Positions 1 to 9,787 of a stretch of 64,000 nucleotides of DNA are shown here, piece after piece. The notes beneath the pieces are model-generated. The model was given only the letters and a program-made list of their open reading frames with translations. It did not search any database and was not told where the DNA came from. The position numbers and the translations under genes were made by a program. Each line of letters begins with the position of its first letter. Positions within the stretch are counted from its first letter, which is position 1. Source of the DNA: Meconema thalassinum (lineage: Eukaryota > Arthropoda > Insecta > Orthoptera > Tettigoniidae); the NCBI GenBank assembly GCA_946902985.2, contig OX336388.2, positions 1,703,915,978 through 1,703,979,977 on the forward strand, read 5' to 3'.

Positions 1-307
1 GACTCAAAGTACACGGTACTGTTGGTCAGGAAGACTCAAAGTGCACGGTACTGTTGTTCAGGAAGACTCAAAGTGCACGCTACTGTTGTTCAGGAAGACT
101 CAAAGTGCACGGTACTGTTGTTCAGGAAGACTCAAAATGCACGCTACTGTTGTTCAGGAAGACTCAAAGTGCACGCTACTGTTGGTCAGGAGGACTCAAA
201 GTGCACGGTACTGTTGTTCAGGAAGACTCAAAGTGCACGGTACTGTTGTTCAGGAAGACTCAAAGTGCACGCTACTGTTGTTCAGGAAGACTCAAAGTGC
301 ACGCTAC

Positions 308-317
308 TTTTTTTCAG
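308..317 (+). other. T7-CAG monomer (polypyrimidine tract), example copy
   Basis: GTAC or CTAC is followed by TTTTTTTCAGG instead of TGTTGTTCAGG. T7 runs start at 308, 4917, 10804, 13397, 17942, 22294, 26616, 30712, 35064, 36921 and 59351, about one per full-type HOR unit. Another starts at 43703 in a different monomer. The sequence resembles a 3' splice acceptor, but I have no evidence of transcription. Confidence 0.8.
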
Positions 318-1308
318 GAAGACTCAAAGTACACGGTACTGTTGGTCAGGAAGACTCAAAATGCACGGTACTGTTGGTCAGGAAGACTCAAAGTGCACGC
401 TACTGTTGGTCAGGAAGACTCAAAGTACACGCTACTGTTGGTCAGGATGACTCAAAGTGCACGCTACTGTGGGTCAGGAAGACTCAAAGTGCACGGTACT
501 TTTCTTCAAGAAGACTCAAAGTGCACGCTACTGTTGTTCAGGAAGACTCAAAGTGCACGCTACTGTTGTTCAGGAAGACTCAAAGTACACGGTACTGTTG
601 GTCAGGAAGACTCAAAGTGCACGGTACTGTTGTTCCGGAAGACTCAAACTGCACGCTACTGTTGGTCAGGAAGATTCAAAGTGCACGGTACTGTTGTTCA
701 GGAAGACTCAAAGTACACGGTACTGTTGGTCAGGAAGACTCAAAGTGCACGCTACTGTTGGTCAGGAAGACTCAAAGTACACGGTACTGTTGGTCAGGAA
801 GACGCAAGATGCACGCTACTTTTGGTCAGGAAGACTCAATGTGCACGGTACTGTTGGTCAGGAAGACTCAAAGTGCACGGTACTGTTGGTCAGGAAGACT
901 CAAGGTGCACGGTACTGTTGGTCAGGAAGACTCAAAGTACACGGTACTGTTGGTCAGGAAGACTCAAAGTGCACGCTACTGTTGTTCAGGAAGATTCAAA
1001 GTACACGGTACTGTTGTTCAGCAAGACTCAAAGTGCACGGTACTGTTGTTCAGGAAGACTCAAAGTACACGCTACTGTTGGTCAGGAAGACTCAAAATGC
1101 ACGGTACTGTTGGTCAGGAAGACTCAAAATGCACGGTACTGTTGGTCAAGAAGACTCAAAGTGCACGGTACTGTTGGTCATGAAGACTCAAAGTGCACGG
1201 TACTGTTGGTCAGGAAGACTCAAAGTGGACGGTACTGTTGGTCAGGAAGACTCAAAGTACACGGTACTGTTGGTCAGGAAGACTCAAATTGCACGCTACT
1301 GTTGTTCA

Positions 1309-1339
1309 GGAAGATTCAAATACACTGTACTGTTGTTCA
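1309..1339 (+). repeat. 31-bp monomer (landmark B)
   Basis: This monomer reads GGAAGATTCAAATACACTG then TACTGTTGTTCA, one base short. Twelve copies start at 1309, 5822, 7453, 14398, 18943, 27617, 31713, 37922, 42081, 46976, 51327 and 60352. It is always preceded by a CAAATTGCACGC monomer and followed within two monomers by one ending GTTGTTGA. Confidence 0.95.
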
Positions 1340-2267
1340 GGAAGACTCAACGTGCACGGTACTGTTGTTGAGGAAGACTCAAAGTGCACGGTACTGTTGG
1401 TCAGGAAGACTCAAAGTGCACGGTACTGTTGTTAAGGAAGACTCAAAGTACACGCTACTGTTGGTCAGGAAGACTCAAAGTACACGCTACTGTTGGTCAG
1501 GAAGACTCAAAAAGCACGCTACTGTTGGTCAGGAAGACTCAAAGTGCACGGTACTGTTGTTCAGGAAGACTCAAAGTGCACGGTACTGTTGGTCAGGATG
1601 AATCAAAGTGCACGGTACTGTTGGTCAGGAAGTCTCAAAGTGCACGCTACTGTTGGTCAGGAAGACTCAAAGTGCACGCTACTGTTGTTCAGGAAGACTC
1701 AAAGTACACGCTACTGTTGGCCAGGATGACTCAAAGTGCACGGTACTGTTGGTCAGGAAGACTCAAAGTGCACGGTACTGTTGGTCAGGAAGACTCAAAG
1801 TGCACGCCACTGTTGGTCAGGAAGACTCAAAGTGTACGGTACTGTTGGTCAGGAAGACTCAAAGTACACGCTACTGTTGGTCAGGATGACTCAAAGTGCA
1901 CGGTACTGTTGGTCAGGATGACTCAAAGTGCACGAACCTGTTGGTCAGGAAGACTCAAAGTGCACGCTACTGTTGTTCAGGAAGACTCAAAGTGCACGCT
2001 AATGTTGGTCAGGAAGACTCAAAGTGCACGGTACTGTTCGTCAGGAAGACTCAAAGTGCACGGTACTGTTGGCCAGGAAGACTCAAAGTGCACGCTACTG
2101 TTGGTCAGGAAGACTCAGAGTACACGGTACTGTTGGTCAGGAAGACTCAAAGTGCACGGTACTGTTGACCAGGAAGACTCAATGTACACGCTACTGTTGG
2201 TCAGGAAGACTCAAAGTACACGTTACTGTTGGTCAGGAAGACTCAAAGTGCACGCTACTGTTGTTCA

Positions 2268-2620
2268 GGAAGACTCAAAGTACACGGTACTGTTTGTCAG
2301 GAAGACTCAAAGTGCACGCTTCTGTTGGCCAGGAATACTCGATGTGCACGCTACTGTTGGTCAGGTAGACTCAAAGTACACGCTGCTGTTGGTCAGGATG
2401 ACTCAATGTGCACGATACTGTGGGTCAGGAAGACCCAAAATGCTCGGTACTGTTGGTCAGGAAGACTCAAAGTGCACGCTATTGCTGGTCAGTAAGACTC
2501 TTAATTGCACGCTACTGTTGGTCAGGAAACCTCAAAGTGCACGGTACTGTTGGTCAGGAAGACTCAAAGTGCATGGTACTGTTGGTCAGGAAGGCTCAAA
2601 GTGCACACTATTGTCGGTCA
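2268..2620 (+). repeat. Diverged 11-monomer cassette around the boundary monomer, first copy
   Basis: Eleven consecutive monomers hold most of the rare variants of the unit, in fixed order: TGTTTGTCA, GCTTCTGTTGGCC, GGAATACTCGATG, GCTGCTG, CGATACTGTGGG, CCCAAAATGCTCGG, GCTATTGCTGG, the 33-bp monomer, GGAAACC, GCATGG, and GGAAGGCTC with CACACTATTGTCGG. The block is 353 bp and accompanies each of the 17 boundary monomers (for example 9,564-9,916 and 29,472-29,824). The left half also occurs near 56,640-56,800, where the right half has been replaced. Confidence 0.88.
2492..2524 (+). repeat. 33-bp boundary monomer (landmark A)
   Basis: This monomer starts GTAAGACTCTTAATTGC and is one base longer than the rest. 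Seventeen copies start at 2492, 3901, 9788, 12573, 15581, 16990, 21278, 24191, 25600, 29696, 34048, 35905, 40225, 45408, 49503, 53630 and 62431. It is always preceded by GCTATTGCTGGTCA and followed by GGAAACC (GGAAACCTT at 3934 and 17023, GGAAACCTC elsewhere). I use it as the origin of each HOR unit. It also places an in-frame TAA on the + strand. Confidence 0.95.
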
Positions 2621-3900
2621 GGAAGACTCAAAGTGCACGGTACTGTTGGTCAGGAAGACTCAAAGTGCACGGTACTGTTGGTCAGGAAGACTCAAAGTAC
2701 ACGCTACTGTTGGTCAGGAAGACTCAAAATGCACGGTACTGTTGGTCAGGAAGACTCAAAATGCACGGTACTGTTGGTCAGGAAGACTCAAAATGCACGG
2801 TACTGTTGGTCAGGAAGACTCAAAGTGCACGGTACTGTTGGTCAGGAAAACTCAAAGTGCACGGTACTGTTGGTCAGGAAGACTCAAAGTGCACGGTACT
2901 GTTGGTCAGGAAGACTCAAAGTACACGGTACTGTTGGTCAGGAAGACTCAAAGTGCACGCTAGTGTTGTTCAGGAAGACTCAAAGTACACGGTACTGTTG
3001 TTCAGGAAGACTCAAAGTGCACGGTACTGTTGTTGAGGAAGACTCAAAGTGCACGGTACTGTTGGTCAGGAAGACTCAAAGTGCACGGTACTGTTGTTCA
3101 GGAAGACTCAAAGTACAGGCTACTGTTGGTCAGGAAGACTCAAAGTACACGCTACTGTTGGTCAGGAAGACTCAAAATACACGCTACTGTTGGTCAGGAT
3201 GACTCAAAGTGCACGCTACTGTGGGTCAGGAAGACTCAAAGTGCACGGTACTTTTCTTCAGGAAGACTCAAAGTGCACGCTACTGTTGTTCAGGAAGACT
3301 CAAAGTGCACGCTACTGTTGTTCAGGAAGACTCAAAGTACACGGTACTGTTGCTCTGGAAGACTCAAAGTGCACGGTACTGTTGTTCAGGAAGACCCAAA
3401 CTGCACGCTACTGTTGGTCAGGAAGACTCAAAGTGCACGGTACTGTTGTTCAGGAAGACTCAAAGTACACGGTACTGTTGGCCAGGAAGACTCAAAGTGC
3501 ACGCTACTGTTGGTCAGGAAGACTCAGAGTACACGGTACTGTTGGTCAGGAAGACTCAAAGTGCACGGTACTGTTGACCAGGAAGACTCAATGTACACGC
3601 TACTGTTGGTCAGGAAGACTCAAAGTACACGTTACTGTTGGTCAGGAAGACTCAAAGTGCACGCTACTGTTGTTCAGGAAGACTCAAAGTACACGGTACT
3701 GTTTGTCAGGAAGACTCAAAGTGCACGCTTCTGTTGGCCAGGAATACTCGATGTGCACGCTACTGTTGGTCAGGAAGACTCAAAGTACACGCTGCTGTTG
3801 GTCAGGATGACTCAATGTGCACGATACTGTGGGTCAGGAAGACCCAAAATGCTCGGTACTGTTGGTCAGGAAGACTCAAAGTGCACGCTATTGCTGGTCA
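2492..3900. repeat. HOR unit 1, short 1,409-bp form
   Basis: This unit is 44 monomers long, one of them 33 bp. It keeps the first ~985 bp after the boundary monomer and then jumps, near 3,477, to the ~424 bp that normally precede the next boundary. It therefore lacks both the 31-bp and the AATAAA monomers. The same short form recurs at 15,581-16,989 and 24,191-25,599, so the deletion/duplication that made it happened before the larger segment was copied. Confidence 0.9.
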
Positions 3901-5309
3901 GTAAGACTCTTAATTGCACGCTACTGTTGGTCAGGAAACCTTAAAGTGCACGGTACTGTTGGTCAGGAAGACTCAAAGTGCATGGTACTGTTGGTCAGGA
4001 AGGCTCAAAGTGCACACTATTGTCGGTCAGGAAGACTCAAAGTGCACGGTACTGTTGGTCAGGAAGACTCAAAGTGCACGGTACTGTTGGTCAGGAAGAC
4101 TCAAAGTACACGCTACTGTTGGTCAGGAAGACTCAAAATGCACGGTACTGTTGGTCAGGAAGACTCAAAATGCACGGTACTGTTGGTCAGGAAGACTCAA
4201 AATGCACGGTACTGTTGGTCAGGAAGACTCAAAGTGCACGGTACTGTTGGTCAGGAAAACTCAAAGTGCACGGTACTGTTGGTCAGGAAGACTCAAAGTG
4301 CACGGTACTGTTGGTCAGGAAGACTCAAAGTACACGGTACTGTTGGTCAAGAAGACTCAAAGTGCACGCTACTGTTGTTCAGGAAGACTCAAAGTACACG
4401 GTACTGTTGTTCAGGAAGACTCAAAGTGCACGGTACTGTTGTTGAGGAAGACTCAAAGTGCACGGTACTGTTGGTCAGGAAGACTCAAAGTGCACGCTAC
4501 TGTTGTTCAGGAAGACTCAAAGTGCACGGTACTGTTGTTCAGGAAGACTCAAAGTGCACGGTACTGTTGTCCAGGAAGACTCAAAGTGCACGCTACTGTT
4601 GTTCAGGAAGACTCAAAGTACACGGTACTGTTGGTCAGGAAGACTCAAAGTGCACGGTACTGTTGTTCAGGAAGACTCAAAGTGCACGCTACTGTTGTTC
4701 AGGAAGACTCAAAGTGCACGGTACTGTTGTTCAGGAAGACTCAAAGTGCACGCTACTGTTGTTCAGGAAGACTCAAAGCGCACGCTACTGTTGGTCAGGA
4801 GGACTCAAAGTGCACGGTACTGTTGTTCAGGAAGACTCAAAGTGCACGGTACTGTTGTTCAGGAAGACTCAAAGTGCACGCTACTGTTGTTCAGGAAGAC
4901 TCAAAGTGCACGCTACTTTTTTTCAGGAAGACTCAAAGTACACGGTACTGTTGGTCAGGAAGACTCAAAATGCACGGTACTGTTGGTCAGGAAGACTCAA
5001 AGTGCACGCTACTGTTGGTCAGGAAGACTCAAAGTACACGCTACTGTTGGTCAGGATGACTCAAAGTGCACGCTACTGTGGGTCAGGAAGACTCAAAGTG
5101 CACGGTACTTTTCTTCAAGAAGACTCAAAGTGCACGCTACTGTTGTTCAGGAAGACTCAAAGTGCACTATACTGTTGTTCAGGAAGACTCAAAGTACACG
5201 GTACTGTTGGTCAGGAAGACTCAAAGTGCACGGTACTGTTGTTCCGGAAGACTCAAACTGCACGCTACTGTTGGTCAGGAAGATTCAAAGTGCACGGTAC
5301 TGTTGTTCA

Positions 5310-8300
5310 GGAAGACTCAAAGTACACGGTACTGTTGGTCAGGAAGACTCAAAGTGCACGCTACTGTTGGTCAGGAAGACTCAAAGTACACGGTACTGTT
5401 GGTCAGGAAGACGCAAAATGCACGCTACTTTTGGTCAGGAAGACTCAATGTGCACGGTACTGTTGGTCAGGAAGACTCAAAGTGCACGGTACTGTTGGTC
5501 AGGAAGACTCAAAGTGCACGGTACTGTTGGTCAGGAAGACTCAAAGTACACGGTACTGTTGGTCAGGAAGACTCAAAGTGCACGCTACTGTTGTTCAGGA
5601 AGATTCAAAGTACACGGTACTGTTGTTCAGGAAGACTCAAAGTGCACGGTACTGTTGTTCAGGAAGACTCAAAGTACACGCTACTGTTGGTCAGGAAGAC
5701 TCAAAGTGCACGGTACTGTTGGTCAGGAAGACTCAAAGTGGACGGTACTGTTGGTCAGGAAGACTCAAAGTACACGGTACTGTTGGTCAGGAAGACTCAA
5801 ATTGCACGCTACTGTTGTTCAGGAAGATTCAAATACACTGTACTGTTGTTCAGGAAGACTCAACGTGCACGGTACTGTTGTTGAGGAAGACTCAAAGTGC
5901 ACGGTACTGTTGGTCAGGAAGACTCAAAGTGCACGGTACTGTTGTTCAGGAAGACTCAAAGTACACGCTACTGTTGGTCAGGAAGACTCAAAGTACACGC
6001 TACTGTTGGTCAGGAAGACTCAAAAAGCACGCTACTGTTGGTCAGGAAGACTCAAAGTGCACGGTACTGTTGGTCAGGAAGACTCAAAGTGCACGCTAGT
6101 GTTGGTCAGGAAGACTCAAAGTGCACGGTACTGTTGGTCAGGAAGGCTCAAAGTGCACGGTACTGTTGGTCAGGAAGACTCAAAGTACACGCTACTGTTG
6201 GTCAGGATGACTCAAAGTGCACGCTACTGTGGGTCAGGAAGACTCAACGTGCACGGTACTTTTCTTCAGGAAGACTCAAAGTGCACGCTACTGTTGTTCA
6301 GGAAGACTCAAAGTGCACGCTACTGTTGTTCAGGAAGATTCAAAGTACACGGTACTGTTGGTCAGGAAGACTCAAAGTGCACGGTACTGTTGTTCAGGAA
6401 GACTCAAACTGCACGCTACTGTTGGTCAGGAAGACTCAAAGTGCACGGTACTGTTTTTCAGGAAGACTCAAAGTACACGGTACTGTTGGTCAGGAAGGCT
6501 CAAAGTGCACGCTACTGTTGGTTAGGAAGACTCAAAGTACACGGTACTGTTGGTCAGGAAGACGCAAAATGCACGCTACTGTTGGTCAGGAAGACTCAAA
6601 GTACACGGTACTGTTGGTCAGGAAGACTCAAAGTACACGGTACTGGTGGTCAGGAAGACACAATGTGCACGGTACTGTTGTTCAGGAAGACCCAAAGTGC
6701 ACGGTACTGTTGGTCAGGAAGACTCAAAGTGCACGCTACTGTTGGTCAGGAAGACTCAATATACACGCTACTGTTGGTCAGGTTGAATAAAAGTGCACGC
6801 TACTGTGGGTCAGGAAGACTCAAAATGCTCGGTACTGTTGGTCAGGAAGACTCAAAGTGCACGGTACTGTTGGTCAGGAAGACTCAAAGTGCACGGTACT
6901 GTTGGTCAGGAAGACTCAAAGTGCACGCTACTGTTGTTCAGGAAGACTCAAAGTACACGGTACTGTTGGTCAGGAAGACTCAAAGTGCACGCTACTGTTG
7001 GTCAGGAAGACTCAAAGTACACGGTACTGTTGGTCAGGAAGACGCAAAATGCACGCTACTTTTGGTCAGGAAGACTCAATGTGCACGGTACTGTTGGTCA
7101 GGAAGACTCAAAGTGCACGGTACTGTTGGTCAGGAAGACTCAAAGTGCACGGTACTGTTGGTCAGGAAGACTCAAAGTACACGGTACTGTTGGTCAGGAA
7201 GACTCAAAGTGCACGCTACTGTTGTTCAGGAAGATTCAAAGTACACGGTACTGTTGTTCAGGAAGACTCAAAGTGCACGGTACTGTTGTTCAGGAAGACT
7301 CAAAGTACACGCTACTGTTGGTCAGGAAGACTCAAAGTGCACGGTACTGTTGGTCAGGAAGACTCAAAGTGGACGGTACTGTTGGTCAGGAAGACTCAAA
7401 GTACACGGTACTGTTGGTCAGGAAGACTCAAATTGCACGCTACTGTTGTTCAGGAAGATTCAAATACACTGTACTGTTGTTCAGGAAGACTCAACGTGCA
7501 CGGTACTGTTGTTGAGGAAGACTCAAAGTGCACGGTACTGTTGGTCAGGAAGACTCAAAGTGCACGGTACTGTTGTTCAGGAAGACTCAAAGTACACGCT
7601 ACTGTTGGTCAGGAAGACTCAAAGTACACGCTACTGTTGGTCAGGAAGACTCAAAAAGCACGCTACTGTTGGTCAGGAAGACTCAAAGTGCACGGTACTG
7701 TTGGTCAGGAAGACTCAAAGTGCACGCTAGTGTTGGTCAGGAAGACTCAAAGTGCACGGTACTGTTGGTCAGGAAGGCTCAAAGTGCACGGTACTGTTGG
7801 TCAGGAAGACTCAAAGTACACGCTACTGTTGGTCAGGATGACTCAAAGTGCACGCTACTGTGGGTCAGGAAGACTCAACGTGCACGGTACTTTTCTTCAG
7901 GAAGACTCAAAGTGCACGCTACTGTTGTTCAGGAAGACTCAAAGTGCACGCTACTGTTGTTCAGGAAGATTCAAAGTACACGGTACTGTTGGTCAGGAAG
8001 ACTCAAAGTGCACGGTACTGTTGTTCAGGAAGACTCAAACTGCACGCTACTGTTGGTCAGGAAGACTCAAAGTGCACGGTACTGTTTTTCAGGAAGACTC
8101 AAAGTACACGGTACTGTTGGTCAGGAAGGCTCAAAGTGCACGCTACTGTTGGTTAGGAAGACTCAAAGTACACGGTACTGTTGGTCAGGAAGACGCAAAA
8201 TGCACGCTACTGTTGGTCAGGAAGACTCAAAGTACACGGTACTGTTGGTCAGGAAGACTCAAAGTACACGGTACTGGTGGTCAGGAAGACACAATGTGCA

Positions 8301-8571
8301 CGGTACTGTTGTTCAGGAAGACCCAAAGTGCACGGTACTGTTGGTCAGGAAGACTCAAAGTGCACGCTACTGTTGGTCAGGAAGACTCAATATACACGCT
8401 ACTGTTGGTCAGGTTGAATAAAAGTGCACGCTACTGTGGGTCAGGAAGACTCAAAATGCTCGGTACTGTTGGTCAGGAAGACTCAAAGTGCACGGTACTG
8501 TTGGTCAGGAAGACTCAAAGTGCACGGTACTGTTGGTCAGGAAGACTCAAAGTGCACGCTACTGTTGTTCA
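5310..8571. repeat. 1,631-bp tandem duplication (5,310-6,940 / 6,941-8,571)
   Basis: The two 1,631-bp copies (51 monomers, one of 31 bp) look identical. Both carry TACTGGTGGTCAGG (near 6,652 and 8,283), a variant seen nowhere else in the window. The duplication therefore happened after that mutation and is private to this copy. The junction is within or beside the monomer at 6,909 and keeps the repeat phase. Confidence 0.9.
6786..6791 (+). other. AATAAA-containing monomer (landmark C), first copy
   Basis: The monomer reads GGTTGAATAAAAGTGC and contains the canonical animal poly(A) hexamer. AATAAA starts at 6786, 8417, 11970, 19907, 23460, 32677, 38886, 43045, 44037, 47940, 48132, 52259, 55492 and 61348. 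A GGATGAATAAAAG variant puts it at 54916 and 58117. The next monomer but one is usually the GTGCACGG type after an AAAATGCTCGG monomer, so it is a reliable positional landmark. Function as a polyadenylation signal is not supported by anything else I see. Confidence 0.9.
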
Positions 8572-8702
8572 GGAAGACTCAAAGTGCACGCTACTGTTGT
8601 TCAGGAAGACTCATAGTACACGGAACTGTTGGTCAGGAAGACTCAAAGTGCACGGTACTGTTGTTCAGGAAGACTCAAAGTGCATGGTACTGTTGGTCAG
8701 GA

Positions 8703-9125
8703 TGACTCAAAGTGCACGGTACTGTTGGTCAGGAAGGCTCAAAGTGCACGGTACTGTTGGTCAGGATGACTCAAAGTGCACGGTACTGTTGGTCAGGATG
8801 ACTCAAAATGCACGGTACTGTTGGTCAGGAAGACTCAAAGTGCACGCTACTGTTGGCCAGGATGACTCAACGTGCACGGTACTGTTGGTCAGGAAGACTC
8901 AAAGTGCACGCTACTGTTGGCCAGGATGACTCAAAGTGCACGGTACTGTTGGTCAGGAAGACTCAAAGTGCACGGTACTGTTGGTCAGGAAGACTCAAAG
9001 TGCACGCCACTGTTGGTCAGGAAGACTCAAAGTGTACGGTACTGTTGGTCAGGAAGAATCAAAGTACACGCTACTGTTGGTCAGGATGACTCAAAGTGCA
9101 CGGTATTGTTGGTCAGGATGACTCA
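8703..9125 (+). other. Cluster of TGACTCA motifs (bZIP/AP-1-type), example copy
   Basis: A change of A to T at monomer position 4 turns AGACTCA into TGACTCA, the palindromic-type site recognised by AP-1 and Gcn4 bZIP dimers. In this copy the motif starts at 8703, 8767, 8799, 8863, 8927, 9087 and 9119, with another at 9695. The same cluster follows the AATAAA monomer in other full units (for example from 32,963). Whether any factor binds is unknown; the motif is one substitution from consensus. Confidence 0.8.
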
Positions 9126-9787
9126 AAGTGCACGAACCTGTTGGTCAGGAAGACTCAAAGTGCACGCTACTGTTGGTCAGGAAGACTCAAAGTGCACGGT
9201 ACTGTTCGTCAGGAAGACTCAAAGTGGTCGGTACTGTTGGCCAGGAAGACTCAAAGTGCACGCTACTGTTGTTCAGGAAGACTCAAAGTGCACGCTAATG
9301 TTGGTCAGGAAGACTCAAAGTGCACGGTACTGTTCGTCAGGAAGACTCAAAGTGCACGGTACTGTTGGCCAGGAAGACTCAAAGTGCACGCTACTGTTGG
9401 TCAGGAAGACTCAGAGTACACGGTACTGTTGGTCAGGAAGACTCAAAGTGCACGGTACTGTTGACCAGGAAGACTCAATGTACACGCTACTGTTGGTCAG
9501 GAAGACTCAAAGTACACGCTACTGTTGGTCAGGAAGACTCAAAGTGCACGCTACTGTTGTTCAGGAAGACTCAAAGTACACGGTACTGTTTGTCAGGAAG
9601 ACTCAAAGTGCACGCTTCTGTTGGCCAGGAATACTCGATGTGCACGCTACTGTTGGTCAGGAAGACTCAAAGTACACGCTGCTGTTGGTCAGGATGACTC
9701 AATGTGCACGATACTGTGGGTCAGGAAGACCCAAAATGCTCGGTACTGTTGGTCAGGAAGACTCAAAGTGCACGCTATTGCTGGTCA

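Larger units (their letters stand above)
1..2491. repeat. HOR unit 0 (left-truncated by window)
   Basis: This partial higher-order unit begins in mid-monomer and runs to the first 33-bp boundary monomer. It holds a T7-containing monomer (308-314) and a 31-bp monomer (1309-1339), but no AATAAA monomer. It matches 13,090-15,580 at a constant offset of 13,089 bp. The few differences I see include about 137 (A in AAAATGC), 904, 1022, 1600 (GGATGAATC) and about 2430 (GACCC). The AATAAA-containing segment of the complete unit is missing between the 31-bp monomer and the boundary, so those two landmarks are only 1,183 bp apart instead of about 2,335. Confidence 0.85.
3901..9787. repeat. HOR unit 2, 5,887 bp with internal duplication
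   Basis: This is a full-type unit expanded by a 1,631-bp tandem duplication (5,310-8,571). It therefore has two 31-bp monomers (5822-5852, 7453-7483) and two AATAAA sites (6786, 8417). Without the duplication it would be 4,256 bp. Its counterpart is 16,990-21,277. Relative to that copy it keeps two monomers near 4,705-4,770 and lacks three monomers near 5,694 (and again at 7,325 in the duplicate). All differences are whole monomers. Confidence 0.9.

Noticed and set aside
2037..2060. CENP-B box candidate in GTTCGTCAGG monomers
   Set aside because: Only the TTCG core is present. The required A at the middle position and the CGGG near the end are missing.
6786..6791. AATAAA as a functional transcription terminator or gene end
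   Set aside because: There is no gene upstream and no GT-rich element distinct from the repeat. The hexamer is one variant monomer copied by amplification; it is kept only as a landmark and a testable idea.
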